A stretch of 64,000 nt of DNA, from assembly GCA_034509495.1 (NCBI GenBank), contig CM067522.1:18827015-18891014 (forward strand), in the 5' to 3' direction. The notes below the pieces were generated by a model, which ran no database searches, was not told the DNA's origin, and was given only the letters and a program-made list of their open reading frames with translations. Positions 32,321 through 42,629 of this stretch are shown in pieces (position 1 is the stretch's first letter; every line of letters starts with the position of its first letter). The translations under genes were made by a program, and so were the position numbers. Source of the DNA: Acestrorhynchus altus (Eukaryota > Chordata > Actinopteri > Characiformes > Acestrorhynchidae).

Positions 32321-32401
32321 AGATGGTCACTCAGAAGGTGATTTTCATGGGTGGTTATTTTTATTCCCCTCTTTAAATCCGTCTGAATGCTTGTTTTGCA
32401 G

Positions 32402-32825
32402 CGAGGTGGTGAGGATGCACGGTCTGAAGCCTCAGCACCACAGTGCCGGAGTGGCAGAAGAATGTGCGGCTCTCTCTCGGCTCCTCAGCCCCGAACGCCA
32501 AAACATGTCCATCTTCAAACGGGAACAGAAGGCAGCCACCACTCTCGGAGTGATCGTGGGCGTCTTTTCCATCTGCTGGCTGCCATTCTTCATCCTGTCC
32601 ACAGCCAGGCCCTTTATCTGCGGCGTGGAGTGCAGCTGCATCCCTATCTGGCTGGAGCGGATGCTGCTGTGGTTTGGATACGCTAACTCGCTGGTGAACC
32701 CCTTCATTTACGCCTTCTTCAACCGGGACCTTCGCTCTACATACAAAGACCTTCTGCGCTGCCGCTACCGCAACATCAACCGCCGGCTCTCCGCAGTCGG
32801 AGTCCACGAGGCCTTGAAAGTTTAA
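32402..32825 (+). CDS. htr7: 5-HT7-type serotonin receptor, exon 3 (TM6, TM7, C-tail)
   Basis: The acceptor TGCTTGTTTTGCAG|C at 32401 follows a T-rich tract. Codon 230 is completed by the first base; residues 231-370 follow, then TAA at 32823-32825. EECAALSRLL and SIFKREQKAATTLG match 5-HT7 ICL3. TM6 has CWLPFF with W289, P291, F292 and F293 in the ligand pocket. STARPFICG and CSCIP form ECL3. TM7 has W320, Y323 and the NPFIY motif (N329, P330, Y333). Helix 8 has FFNRDLRSTY with C350 a possible palmitoylation site. The tail ends HEALKV. Mammalian forms continue about 35-80 residues more with alternative exons, so the tail is short or a further exon is spliced in from a site not recognised here. 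Confidence 0.93.
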
Positions 32826-33300
32826 TGTCTCGATGTCCAGAAGTCCTTTCGGAAACTCCACACACTGGTTTCAGACCCTAAAGGACGTCTGTTTTTGGCT
32901 GGTTTGAATTTAAAGTGGAGTGGAAGATATTTTTTCTTCTGAAACGTTGATTCGGACAAAAGCGTTTCTCTGGACCTTCGATGTTCTTTTTCCTCAGACA
33001 TCTCAATTTGGATAAGCACTCATTTCTTAGATCCGAAAAAGCCTCTTTCTTTTGTCCTTCGTTTTCAGTCTTGACTGATCAATAACACTGAGTGACGCGA
33101 GTCTTTAACCTACATTTCTGGTTTGGTTTATTTTGGGGACAGTTTAGGATGATGACCTATTTTTCTTTCATTTCCTTTATTTTTTTTAAACATTTTGATG
33201 TTTTATATATTTTATAAGTTCAGGTTTACAATTTTTGACCCTCAATTTCATTCTTTTTCTTCTTCAATGTTTTAGTCTTTCTTTTTTGTTTTCCATAATT
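32826..33300 (+). other. htr7: htr7 3' UTR (proximal part)
   Basis: Directly follows the stop codon. The sequence is T-rich and noncoding. No clear AATAAA was found in the first few hundred bases, so the transcript end is not placed. Confidence 0.6.
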
Positions 33301-33304
33301 TGTT

Positions 33305-33305
33305 T

Positions 33306-33366
<61 letters not shown>

Positions 33367-33514
33367 ACATTTCTTTTTCTTGTGCTCCCCTTCATTTTCT
33401 GTTTTTCTTTTTGTTTCCTCCTTTGTTCATTCTTTCTTTCTTTTAGTCTTTCTCTTTTTTCCTCCTTTCTCCTTCATTCTTTTTCAATTTTGTCCTGTTT
33501 TTCCTGGCTGTGTT

Positions 33515-33589
<75 letters not shown>

Positions 33590-33633
33590 CCATTCTTTTT
33601 CAATTTTGTCCTGTTTTTCCTGGCTGTGTTTTT

Positions 33634-33697
<64 letters not shown>

Positions 33698-33700
33698 TTA
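33305..33700 (+). repeat. (TTTC)n arrays with a duplicated spacer
   Basis: Three (TTTC)n blocks (about 33309-33363, 33517-33588, 33634-33697). The spacer CATTCTTTTTCAATTTTGTC followed by CTGTTTTTCCTGGCTGTG occurs before both the second and third blocks, so block plus spacer was duplicated. Long F/L/S frames here are artefacts. Confidence 0.93.
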
Positions 33701-34022
33701 CTTTGAAACTTGACATCATTTGTTTTCTTTTATAGTTCTATTAAGGTTCTGATTAGGTTCTGTTTTTCAACTCTACATTTCTTTTTAAGTCTTCTTTGAA
33801 AAATATCATTTTTGACCCTCACCTGCTCTTCTGTTCGCTTTGTATGTTTTTTTTTTGTTTTGTTTTTTCCCAGAAACGCTGTCAGTCACAGGAGAGCAGC
33901 AGTCCTTCAGAAAGCAGATGTTTTGGTGATGGGAATCATAAGGGCTAGTGGATAATTGTTGCTGTTGGCTTTGTGGTCTGAGCTGATTAATATTGGAAAT
34001 CGGTGTGTCTGAGTGAATGTGT

Positions 34023-34072
<50 letters not shown>

Positions 34073-34925
34073 ACACTCACCTTGCCTTTTTACAGTGACT
34101 CAGCTCTGCTATTTTTGGAGCTGGCGGTGGGAGCAGCCGTTAGGGTTGTGATGGAGGATTAAACAGGACAGGGCTCTATCCGGAAGCTCCTTTCTGATCC
34201 GGCCCGTGTTTTGGACAGCTTGGACAAGCGGCAGAGATGATCTCGACACTTCTGATGAGGCACAGATGATGACAGACATGCTACTAATTAACAATCATGT
34301 GAGGAACTGGAGCCCAATCAAATCTGATGGGATAACAATGGACTCATTAGAAAGCAGACTGGATTTGTTCAGCACATGAAGACGGAAAATATCAGAACAT
34401 ACTATGAAATGTATTGTAATGTAGTTCATTTTTGTAAGCGGCGTGTCCGTATGTACAGTTACACAGTGTAAATTCTCCGTTTACTGAATCTAGAGGGGAA
34501 AAAAGACCATTAATCATTTATGGTGTCTTTATGTTTACTGTCACAGTTTTAAACCACAGTCATAAAAATCTGCGATCTCCTGTACTTTCCTGTAGAACCT
34601 CCTCTGACAGTGTTTTGGTCATGAATTGCTCACAGTTAGAAGAGCTTACAGAAGCAGAAGAGCTGCAGAAAACTGCCCCACTTTCAGAACCACAGACCAC
34701 TGTTTTTACCACCTAGGGGGCAAAGAGCTTTTCACACCACCAACCCATCACCCTCACATCCAGGATGTGCCATTAACCTCCATTATTTTATTTTATTTAT
34801 TTATTTACGGGCTTGTTTACATTCTTCTCCCATTTTCAACTCCATCTACTCTAATTAGGCCTGCAGCACCGGATAATGCACTGTATGGAAACACCTGCCT
34901 TGTATGTCCCCTTAATTGGAAACAC
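33701..34925. other. downstream flank: (GA)n at 34024-34069, candidate conserved block 34080-34350
   Basis: A (GA)n tract precedes repeat-free sequence with CTACTAATTAACAATCATG, GCTATTTTTGGAGC and similar AT-core words that could be regulatory. The rest to 34925 is unassigned. A CTCF-like ACCTAGGGGGCA is at 34711-34722. Confidence 0.35.
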
Positions 34926-34929
34926 CTAC

Positions 34930-35170
34930 TTTGCACTTGTGCACACTGGCCACTTTATTGGAAACACCTGCCTTGTGCCTCCACACACTGGCCACTTTAA
35001 TAACAACAGCGACCTTGAGCACAAAAGTAGGTGTTTGCAATAAAGTGGCCAGTGTAGAAGCTTAAGGCAGATGTTTCCAATAAAGTGGCCAGTGAAGAAG
35101 CACAAGGTAGGTGTTTCCAATAAAGTGGCCAGTGAAGAAGCACAAGGTAGGTGTTTCCAATAAACACCTG
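34930..35170. repeat. M2 minisatellite in both orientations
   Basis: CACTGGCCACTTTATTGGAA units at 34948-35000 face AATAAAGTGGCCAGTG units at 35038-35165, with the switch near 35005-35035. The array is therefore an inverted repeat. Confidence 0.85.
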
Positions 35171-35189
35171 TTTACACATGGAAGCAGCC

Positions 35190-35470
35190 TGGGCCTTTAC
35201 ACCTAGGGAACCAGTCTTGTGACTAGAAGGTCGCCGGGTCGAATCCCTGAACTGGCAGGACATGAGCAAGGCACCGAACTCCCTTGAGCTGCTTCCCGGG
35301 GTGCTGAGGGTAGGGCTGCCCACCGCTCTGGGCACGTGTGCTCACTGCCCCCTGGTGTGTGAAGTCACTAGTGTGTATCACCGTGTGTGGATGGGTTAAA
35401 TGTGGAGGATTAATTCCTGTGTGTGCACAACACAGTGGGTTAAATGAAGTATAATTACTATTATTAAAGT
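35190..35470 (+). mobile_element. tRNA-derived SINE
   Basis: A tRNA-like head with box B GGGTCGAATCC (35236-35246) is followed by GAGCAAGGCACCGAACTCCC, GGGTAGGGCTGCCCACCGCT, CACTGCCCCCTGGTGTGTG and GGATGGGTTAAATGTGGAGG, then a short ATTACTATTATT tail. This order is that of a common teleost SINE. It sits inside the M2 array (34930-35170 and 35465-35585), so it inserted there. Confidence 0.85.
35343..35358 (-). promoter_or_regulatory. CTCF-like motif inside the SINE
   Basis: On the minus strand ACACCAGGGGGCAGTG matches the CTCF core. If the family consensus carries it, each copy could disperse a site. Occupancy is untested. Confidence 0.4.
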
Positions 35471-35590
35471 GGCGAGTGAAGAAGCACAAGGTAGGTGTTT
35501 CCAATAAAGTGGCCAGTTAAGGCCAAAAAGTAGGTGTTTCCAATAAAATGGCCAGTGAGGAAAAGGTAGGTTTCTAATAAAGAGACACGT
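35465..35590 (+). repeat. M2 minisatellite, three units
   Basis: GGTGTTTCCAATAAAGTGGC followed by CAGTGAAG recurs, continuing the array interrupted by the SINE. Confidence 0.85.
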
Positions 35591-36150
35591 TTTCACCACA
35601 ACACTGTGCTGATAATGAAAACGAGATTTCACCATGTGATGGCCTACAGCTCTCAGACCTCATATTATAAAACAGCCACACATAATAAACAGTCTGCTAC
35701 GAAGCGGACATGGTTAACCATTAGTCTGGAGCTGTTGTTTTGTTATTAGATTCAAATACTCAACAATATGTTGCATATTTGATCAATAATAATTACAATA
35801 TGCATTCGGAATGAACTGCATTATTCTCTGGCTAAACTTTCAAACTCATTCAAAGTGGGTTTGGTGCGAAACGCTCTGTCAGAAGTGTTGACACTGATGG
35901 TGAATAGAACCAGACGACTGAACCTCTAAACGCTCCCTCACGGAAGGTTATAACACGTAATGCATAGGAATGCACTTCCTGACGCCCGACTCACTGTTTT
36001 ACTGACTTCTGAGAAGATTTTGTGTCTAAAACACAGGTATCATTAAGATGGCGGAGGGATACATGCTGCAAGGTGTTGTGCAGCCAAAAAATATTCCCTT
36101 AAAGAAACCACTATATTATCAACATTATATTATTTATCAATCTGTTATAT
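35591..36150. other. flank, nothing recognised
   Basis: No exon, RNA or repeat relation in this window. Confidence 0.4.
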
Positions 36151-36151
36151 A

Positions 36152-36220
36152 TACACTACCGGTCAAAAGTTTTAGAACACCCAGTATGGGATCTGAAAGT
36201 ACTGACCGGTAGCGTACATA
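36152..36220 (+). mobile_element. Tc1-like terminal repeat fragment
   Basis: ACACTACCGGTCAAAAGTTT followed by TAGAACACCC is a well-known Tc1-family terminus. A related inverted terminus (AACTTTTGACTGGTACGGGG) is at 37590-37612. The pair is not certainly one element, because the sequences differ beyond the core. Confidence 0.6.
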
Positions 36221-36467
36221 CATTATGTTAATCAAGAGATCACATCACAACACCGTCACTGTCTGATTTGTTTCACTGGTTTACAATCAACCACAATATT
36301 ACAGCCCCTTCCTTGTTTCTACACTCGCCGTTCATTTTTATCAGCTGCACTGACCACATACAAGCACTTTGTAGTTCTATATTTAGACTGCTGTCTGTTT
36401 CTCTGCATACCTTTGTAGGTCTTTCACCCTGTTCGTCAGGACCACCAGAGGTGTGAACTACAAATAC

Positions 36468-36993
36468 AAGGGTTGGACAATGAAACTGAAACACCTGTCA
36501 TTGTAGTGTGGGAGGTTTCATGGCTAAATTGGAGCAGCCTGGTGGCCAATCTTCATTAATTGCACCAGTAAGAGCAGAGTGTGAAGGTTCAATTAGCAGG
36601 TAAGAGCACAGTTTTGCTCAAAATATTGCAATGAACACAACATTATGGGGGACATACCAGAGTTCAAAAGAGGACACATTGTTGGTGCACGTCTTGCTGG
36701 AGCATCTGTGACCAAGACAGCAAGTCTTTGTGATGTATCAAGAGCCACGGTATCCAGGGTGATGTCAGCACCACCAAGAAGGACCAACCACATCCAACAG
36801 GATTAACTGTGGACGCAAGAGGAAGCTGTCTGAAAGGGATGTTTGGGTGTTAACCTGGATTGTATCCAAAAAATGTCCTTCCCAAGACGAATTGACGCTG
36901 TATTGGCCGCTAAAGGAGGCCCTAGTTCACCATAATAATGAATTATTGTGGTCTGAAACCAGGTGTTTAAGTTTCATTGTCCAACCCCTGTAG
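36468..36993 (+). mobile_element. non-autonomous Tc1-like transposon, about 525 bp
   Basis: Terminal inverted repeats: left GGGTTGGACAATGAAACTGA with AACACCTG, right CAGGTGTTTAAGTTTCATTG with TCCAACCCCTG. The interior retains the start of a transposase gene (36645) and lost the catalytic region, so it is an internal-deletion derivative. Confidence 0.85.
36645..36806 (+). pseudogene. Tc1-like transposase N-terminal remnant
   Basis: A 53-residue frame begins MGDIPEFKRGHIVGARLAGA and contains TASLCDVSRATVSRVMSA, the first helix-turn-helix of Tc1-like transposases. After the stop, another frame reads GRKRKLSERDVWVL, so a frameshift separates the two helix-turn-helix parts. There is no DDE domain. 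It is carried inside the element at 36468-36993. Confidence 0.85.
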
Positions 36994-37440
36994 ATTCCCC
37001 CAGACGTAATTCAGACTGATATGATTAATATTTATTGATCTACACATACAGAAGTAGTGTCTCAGTAGGGTGTTGGGTATAACGTAACATGCCAGGCCTC
37101 TCAGAATGGAGTTGTATAGGTTCCTAGAGCTCAGGAGTGTGTGTTCAGAAAAGTTAGGGCCACTGGTTGCAGGACCTCATTAATGTAAGGTTGTGAAGGT
37201 GATCTGGAATTGTATGAAATTGCACACCACAACAAACCGTTGATCTTGGTGCTCCACCACGGCAACAGTGGGACTCATCACAGAAGATGACTCCATGACA
37301 GTCTGGCATGACTGCATTGCAATCGGATGATTATACTTTAATCAAATTTTATATTCACAGCACATTGATGTTTCTAAGTTTAAGAGCCTACATGCAGCCC
37401 TAGATTTCAGTTCAGATCCTCACAGTATTTCCCTGAACAG
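36994..37440. other. flank, possible decayed transposon
   Basis: CATCACAGAAGATGACTCCA followed by TGACAGTCTGGCATGAC looks transposon-like, but no family or termini could be assigned. Confidence 0.3.
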
Positions 37441-37540
37441 TAGGAACCATTACTCCAACGAATGCAGGATTTAAAAAAAAAAAAGAAAAAAAGTGAATAA
37501 GCAGGTGTCCCAATACTTTTGTCCACATACTGTTGATTGT
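37441..37540 (+). mobile_element. R2 MITE right end only
   Basis: AACCATTACTCCAACGAATG, then GCAGGTGTCCCAATACTTTT and GTCCACATACTG match the last 95 bases of the copy at 44264-44755. Confidence 0.75.
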
Positions 37541-37859
37541 AATAAGATTTTATTATCAATAAAAAAAAATAGCATAATTTTCAGTGTCCGAACTTTTGAC
37601 TGGTACGGGGTATCAACAGTTCAGATTACAATTTGAGTTAAATAAATGAAAACAGATGTTTATAATATTGCATATTTGAATGCAAAATGACTGTTTATTC
37701 TCCTGAATTTATCATTACAAAAATGAATATTTAAGGGACTGCGGAGGGTGTGTTCAATTATTTACACTAAAACATCAACAACTCAGTTGTTCTATATAGC
37801 GTCATGTAGGTCTCCCACGTGTGTGGCTTTTAAACACAAGGAAAATATACAGTATGTTA

Positions 37860-37962
37860 GTGTTTTTCTTTAGAACAATTTACAACAAAATATTATTAAA
37901 ATTATATATATATATAATTTTTTAAAAATAATATTTTGTGGTAAATTGTTTAAAAAACAGTG

Positions 37963-38045
<83 letters not shown>
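37860..38045. repeat. AT hairpin and (GATA)n microsatellite
   Basis: AACAATTTACAACAAAATAT and ATATTTTGTGGTAAATTGTT are inverted around an AT core (37875-37950). (GATA)n follows at about 37963-38045. Confidence 0.85.
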
Positions 38046-38046
<1 letters not shown>

Positions 38047-38620
38047 TCACCAAAAAGGGGTCCACTGTTTTTTAAACTTTGAAGTAAATGAATCAAACTC
38101 AACTAAATCAGCAGTTTCACATCAGAGCAGTGATCAGGGTTGCGCTTGATCAAAAGCATAAACGGACGAGTGAGCATCACTAAATACTTTCTCCCTTTCC
38201 CAGTTTAGTTTTCCTTCATTTCACATCTAAATTTACAGTGTTTATCTCATGTTCTGTGACGACTGGTCACTTATAAGGACTACAGTGCAGACACTGGCTT
38301 TCACACCCAGTCCAAACACACTGAGAGCTTAACTAAACACACAGTAAAACTGAAGTGACCGCAGTGGTTTTATTGGTGCTGCAGGAGTACAGTGTGTTTA
38401 TTAGGAGACGTGGCTGAAAGTGCAGCATTAGCTGGATGTGGGCAGATGGCAGGTTTATTTTGTGATGGTTGAACATGTCAGAGCTGCTGTAAATAATGGT
38501 GTTGTGTCAGTTACGTCTGTGTTTAATTGATAAGCCAAGAAACATGTGCTTTCTCTACCTCTTTACTTTTTTTATATAAAATATTGTATACAAACCAAAT
38601 ACGATCTGTGGTTATTTTTA
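38046..38620. other. flank, nothing recognised
   Basis: Unassigned, apparently single-copy. Confidence 0.4.
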
Positions 38621-38624
38621 TATA

Positions 38625-38775
38625 TATAATTCATTTCTACACCAACTTCTCTTTATCCCTTACATTTAAACACACTGTGCCTTTGATACTGATATATGAA
38701 CACTGTTTTGATTGGCTGTGTCTCATTCAAAAAGCATTCCAGTCTGAAACATTGTAGAGCCTACGTCGCTGGTGG
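38625..38775 (+). repeat. dispersed repeat R4, copy 2 (no minisatellite)
   Basis: AATTCATTTCTACACCAACT, CTCTTTATCCCTTACATTTA and TTTTGATTGGCTGTGTCTCA align with 4790-4976 and 51772-51934. M1 does not follow it here. Confidence 0.6.
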
Positions 38776-38949
38776 TGAGTGTCTGCATAATAGATAGTTT
38801 TTTGTGTGACAAAAAAAAAAAAAAGAAGTAAATTAGTCTTTGAAACTTGTGCTATTTTGATGATATTTTGTCTTTTTAAAGTAAAAGACTGTTCAACTAA
38901 AAGGCTACATTTTCAATTTAATATATTATATATATTCCAATTTAATACA

Positions 38950-39075
38950 GAAGGTTTATGGATGAAGTGAAGGTGGAGATGGTTGATGTAACAGTAGAGG
39001 AGGGAGGGCAAGATGGAGGCAGATGATCTGCTGCGGCGACCCCTAAAGGGAGCAGCCGAAAGAAGAAGGATAATT
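38950..39075 (+). mobile_element. 5'-truncated RTE-like LINE 3' end
   Basis: GATGAAGTGAAGGTGGAGAT followed by GGCGACCCCTAAAGGGAGCA and GCCGAAAGAAGAAGG is the same 3' end as the longer minus-strand copy at 56437-56870. Only about 120 bases remain. Confidence 0.7.
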
Positions 39076-39604
39076 TATTAAATTTAATAGAATATATTTT
39101 AATGAAATTAATTTATAAACTATGAAAATGAAAGCATTTACATTCTCTGTACATTCACAGTGTGTTATTCTACATTAAAGAGCTATAAAATGATAAAAAT
39201 AGATCAAATTGTTTGGAACCAAAACCAAACAAAACCAAAAATGTGGCTAAAGGCTGAAAACCACACATGGTTTTGTGCAGGTTTTAAATTTGCATACATT
39301 CAATAAGTATGAAATTAAGCTTGATAATAAGAAGGACGGATGGATGGAAGCCAATGTGAAAAGATTTTCAAGTCACTTTAGAGCATTTCTATTCTTCCAC
39401 TCATCACGAGATTCTGACACGATATGAACAACTGACCGATTCTGTATGATTTTTTGTTTTTTAAATCCCAATTTTCCCCCAAATTTAAAAATGCGAGTCA
39501 CCCAAAAATGTTAGGAGTCATCGCACTGGACGTCGTCAACACTAAGAGAGTGAAAACAAGCACACGCTTCCTCCGATACATGTGAATCAGCCACTTCCTC
39601 TTTT

Positions 39605-39676
<72 letters not shown>

Positions 39677-40117
39677 CAGAGGAAATGAAATAATGCTATC
39701 ATGAACTGAATGTGTTCAATAAATGATAAGGAGACGTTTTAGTTGCCCCAGCTGTCCCAAACTTAAAGATGAGAAGGAAATCTGGGAAAGATCTCTAAGA
39801 AGCAGTTTCAAAATAAACTGGGAGAAATTACAGCTCCTTCCACCAGTTAACAATTCATGAGTAGAAGATTTTAAACACTAATAACAATGAGGGGGAAGGT
39901 TAGAGAGAGAAATCCACAGTCTTCTGAGAGGAGGAACGAAGAGCGTGACCCAAAAAGTCTTTTTATTCTTCTCTCGACTCGTGGGAGGATATTTTATTCA
40001 GGAGTCAGGAGGCAGAAATGGCTTCTCCTGCGCCAGAGCCGAGCGGGTTGATGGGCACTTAGAGACGGGTTGAGTTATATGGAGGGCAAAGCAATCAGAA
40101 AAGAAGCTTGGCACAGG

Positions 40118-40189
<72 letters not shown>

Positions 40190-40310
40190 CTCATAACAGG
40201 GTGTCACTCATTGCAGTGTTCAGTGATGACCACAATGGCCCTTACATAACTGTACATGTTTACACCCCTATTAAACACCACACGCTCATACACAGACTGC
40301 TTTAGGGCTG
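39076..40310. other. flank with (CA)n tracts at 39608-39673 and 40121-40186
   Basis: Two long (CA)n microsatellites; otherwise unassigned sequence. Confidence 0.6.
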
Positions 40311-40314
40311 TTAT

Positions 40315-40990
40315 TAATCTTTAGAACTCTAAGTTTTGAAGGATATTTTCACAGTTTGAGGTACTTTTATTCATCAAAAAATTAGAAAAGTGTTTATAGG
40401 AGACAGTCTTTCATACCAGATATGGTTATTTTCAGGAGATTCTAGGCTCCTCAGATTTGTCTTCATTTGAGATGTAAATGTTACGATGATTTGTTAACAG
40501 AATTTACTTCTTCCTAACATATTTTTGTGTTTTGTTGCTGATATGACCTGAAATACACACTAAATCTCAGAAATAATGTTGGAAATTGACCACGCAGTGA
40601 GTTTTTGAGCTGAAATGCAAGAATTTAGATTAGTTATTTGTAATGATTAGATTGACAATGCGTTCTTCAAAATACGACAGTGGTCCAAATAAAAAGACAA
40701 ATCAACCTGAAATATTTTTTTTATTAATTATGTATGTATCAGAATTAACCGGTCTCAGGACTTTTATTCTGAAATTTGAACACTGTGTGAGCAAAAAAGA
40801 GAGCAAAGAGCCCCTCCTTTCTTATTTTCCTCTATACCCAATATCTGAGTCAGTGACATCTTAGCCCCGCCCCTTTCACTCATCAGTGAGAGTCTGTATG
40901 CAGGTACACGTGGACTTCAATACACTTGACCACATTGTTCATATCGGGTACATCTTGTAGTTTGTTAAGTGTGTATCATGTCTGTAGCCT
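40315..40990 (+). repeat. dispersed repeat R1, near full-length
   Basis: Starts CTTTAGAACTCTAAGTTTTG and carries TATTCATCAAAAAATTAGAA, AGATTCTAGGCTCCTCAG, CTTAGCCCCGCCCCTTTCAC and GAGAGTCTGTATGCAGGT in R1 order. Its right end is diverged. Confidence 0.7.
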
Positions 40991-41230
40991 ATTTTCATAA
41001 CATAAAAACACCATAACAACCACCTAGCAACCAATTAACAAGATCATAGCAACCACCTACCAATGCTATAGCAATCATTTAACTCACAGCAGCCAGCTGA
41101 GAAACCATAACAACCATCTACCAGCACCATAGCAAATACTTAGCAACCATTAAGCAACACCACAGCAACCACCTAGCAATCCCTTAGCAACATTATAGCA
41201 ACCAATTGGCATACCATAGCAACCGTAGGT
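40991..41230. repeat. degenerate minisatellite, AACCACCTAGCAACC
   Basis: AACAACCACCTAGCAACCA, ATAGCAACCACCTACCAATG and similar words recur about every 20-22 bases. Confidence 0.8.
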
Positions 41231-41351
41231 GCTCACCCATTCTGCATATCCTTCAAGAAATGCACCTTTGGACTTTTTTTAACATTCGTTCCTATAGTTG
41301 AGGAGTATCATTTAATTTTACTCCACTGCTGTAAATACAAATCACATTTTT

Positions 41352-41365
41352 AGCACCCCCTCATG
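41352..41365 (-). promoter_or_regulatory. CTCF-like motif
   Basis: The minus strand reads CCATGAGGGGGTGC, close to the CTCF core. Confidence 0.3.
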
Positions 41366-41489
41366 GACAGCTGTGCAATTACATGCTGGGAGATCCAAAA
41401 TATATAATGTCCAAGAAATAAATGGGATAAATGATAGAAGACCATTTATGCCACTCATATAATGATACATGGCAATGCAATTGCACCAC

Positions 41490-41652
41490 TTGGAAAGGGC
41501 ATGACCATCACAACCAGTATGACCAGGCTGGACGATCTGCACGACCAATATGACCAAGCTGATTGACCACCATGACCAGCATAACCACACTGGTCAACCA
41601 TATGTCCAGCCAATTTTGGTACACAGTTGACACCTGACACCTTTAAGACACA

Positions 41653-41730
<78 letters not shown>
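41490..41730. repeat. GACCAGTATGACCA-type minisatellite and (CA)n
   Basis: AACCAGTATGACCAGGCTGG, CGACCAATATGACCAAGCTG and ACCATGACCAGCATAACC recur at about 20-25 bases from 41497 to 41605. (CA)n follows at 41649-41728. Confidence 0.85.
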
Positions 41731-41732
<2 letters not shown>

Positions 41733-42240
41733 TCTACTGGGTCCAGGCCTGCTGAGCTGAGCTGAAATAGGAATCTGCGTTCTTCCACCACTGCCACAGG
41801 GTTATGCAGGCAGCTGGATGTTTGCTTTTTAAGGAAAGCTCACTTTCCGAGGGGCTCCAATCTAAATCAGAAGTCCTGGCACAAACACTGCGTCTCTTTT
41901 TTAGACTTAATTAAATAATGTAAAGCAAAAGCAGTGCCTCGATCCTCCAGAGCAGGTAATCTCCTACCCGAGCCGTCACACTGTGGAGCGCTTCAGGCAT
42001 GAGTGATAAACACACACACACACACATAGACACACACACACACACACACGGATAGTGCAGTGCTCTGAGGGGGCAGGTTGACACACTTATCAAAGTGGAG
42101 CTTTCTAACGCTCACAGAAGTGCCACCCTCCTCAAGTGTGTAGTCAGACACAAGTGTGTGAACTAGATGATGCCATGAGAACTATATGGTGCCATTATCT
42201 GTATGTATTATATATAAGAAAGAGCATGTGTGTAATGACA
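41731..42240. other. flank with an interrupted (CA)n at 42009-42049
   Basis: Nothing else could be supported. Confidence 0.45.
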
Positions 42241-42244
42241 ATGC

Positions 42245-42545
42245 ACTATATGTCCAAATGCTTGTGGACACCCTTTCTACTCAATGCATTCAGCTACTTT
42301 AAAACATTGATGAGCAAATGCACACACAGCTGGAGCAGATAAACAGGCTAGAACCCATTGGCACCATGGGTAAAGCCAGATATGGGCTAGAGGGACATAA
42401 GGCCCCCCAGCATCGAACCTTGGAGCAGTGGAACTATGTTCTCTGGAATGATGGTGCTCCATCCAGTACTTTTTGGGATGAGTTGTGGATGAGGTGGGTT
42501 ACAACAAAGGCTTGATTCCTGAAGAAACAATACTTTTGTTCACCA
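42245..42545 (+). mobile_element. Tc1/mariner-like MITE (R2), left two-thirds
   Basis: Begins CACTATATGTCCAAATGCTT and GTGGACACCC, then AATGCATTCAGCTACTTTAA, GCAAATGCACACACAGCTGG, TGGAGCAGTGGAACTATGTT and CTCCATCCAGTACTTTTTGG. The right terminus is missing. Confidence 0.8.
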
Positions 42546-42629
42546 TGTAGCATAGGCTACTTTTGGGTGGTGTACCTCTTGGTGAGAGATTGCTGCTATG
42601 ATACACTAAAAACATTTTACCACGTTGAC

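Larger units (their letters stand above)
1245..32825 (+). other. htr7: htr7 gene, coding span (three exons)
   Basis: Exons 1245-1594, 30363-30701 and 32402-32825 join into 1113 nt: 370 codons plus TAA. Both junctions are phase 2, and the frame stays open. Introns are 1595-30362 and 30702-32401, with GT...AG ends. The product is a Gs-coupled (by family) serotonin receptor of the 5-HT7 type. Human 5-HT7 is 432-479 residues depending on isoform. The fish protein is shorter because its N-terminus has only about 18 residues before TM1 and its C-tail stops soon after the EALK motif. Whether this is the a, b or c teleost paralog cannot be decided without alignment. Additional C-terminal exons cannot be excluded. 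Confidence 0.88.

Noticed and set aside
33235..33735. A 166-codon frame of F, L and S
   Set aside because: Driven by (TTTC)n; it lies in the htr7 3' UTR region and has no protein features.
36152..37612. One intact Tc1 transposon spanning both ACCGGTCAAAAGTTTT-type ends
   Set aside because: The two termini differ outside the core and the interior is made of other elements (36468-36993 and an R2 end), so they are probably separate relics.
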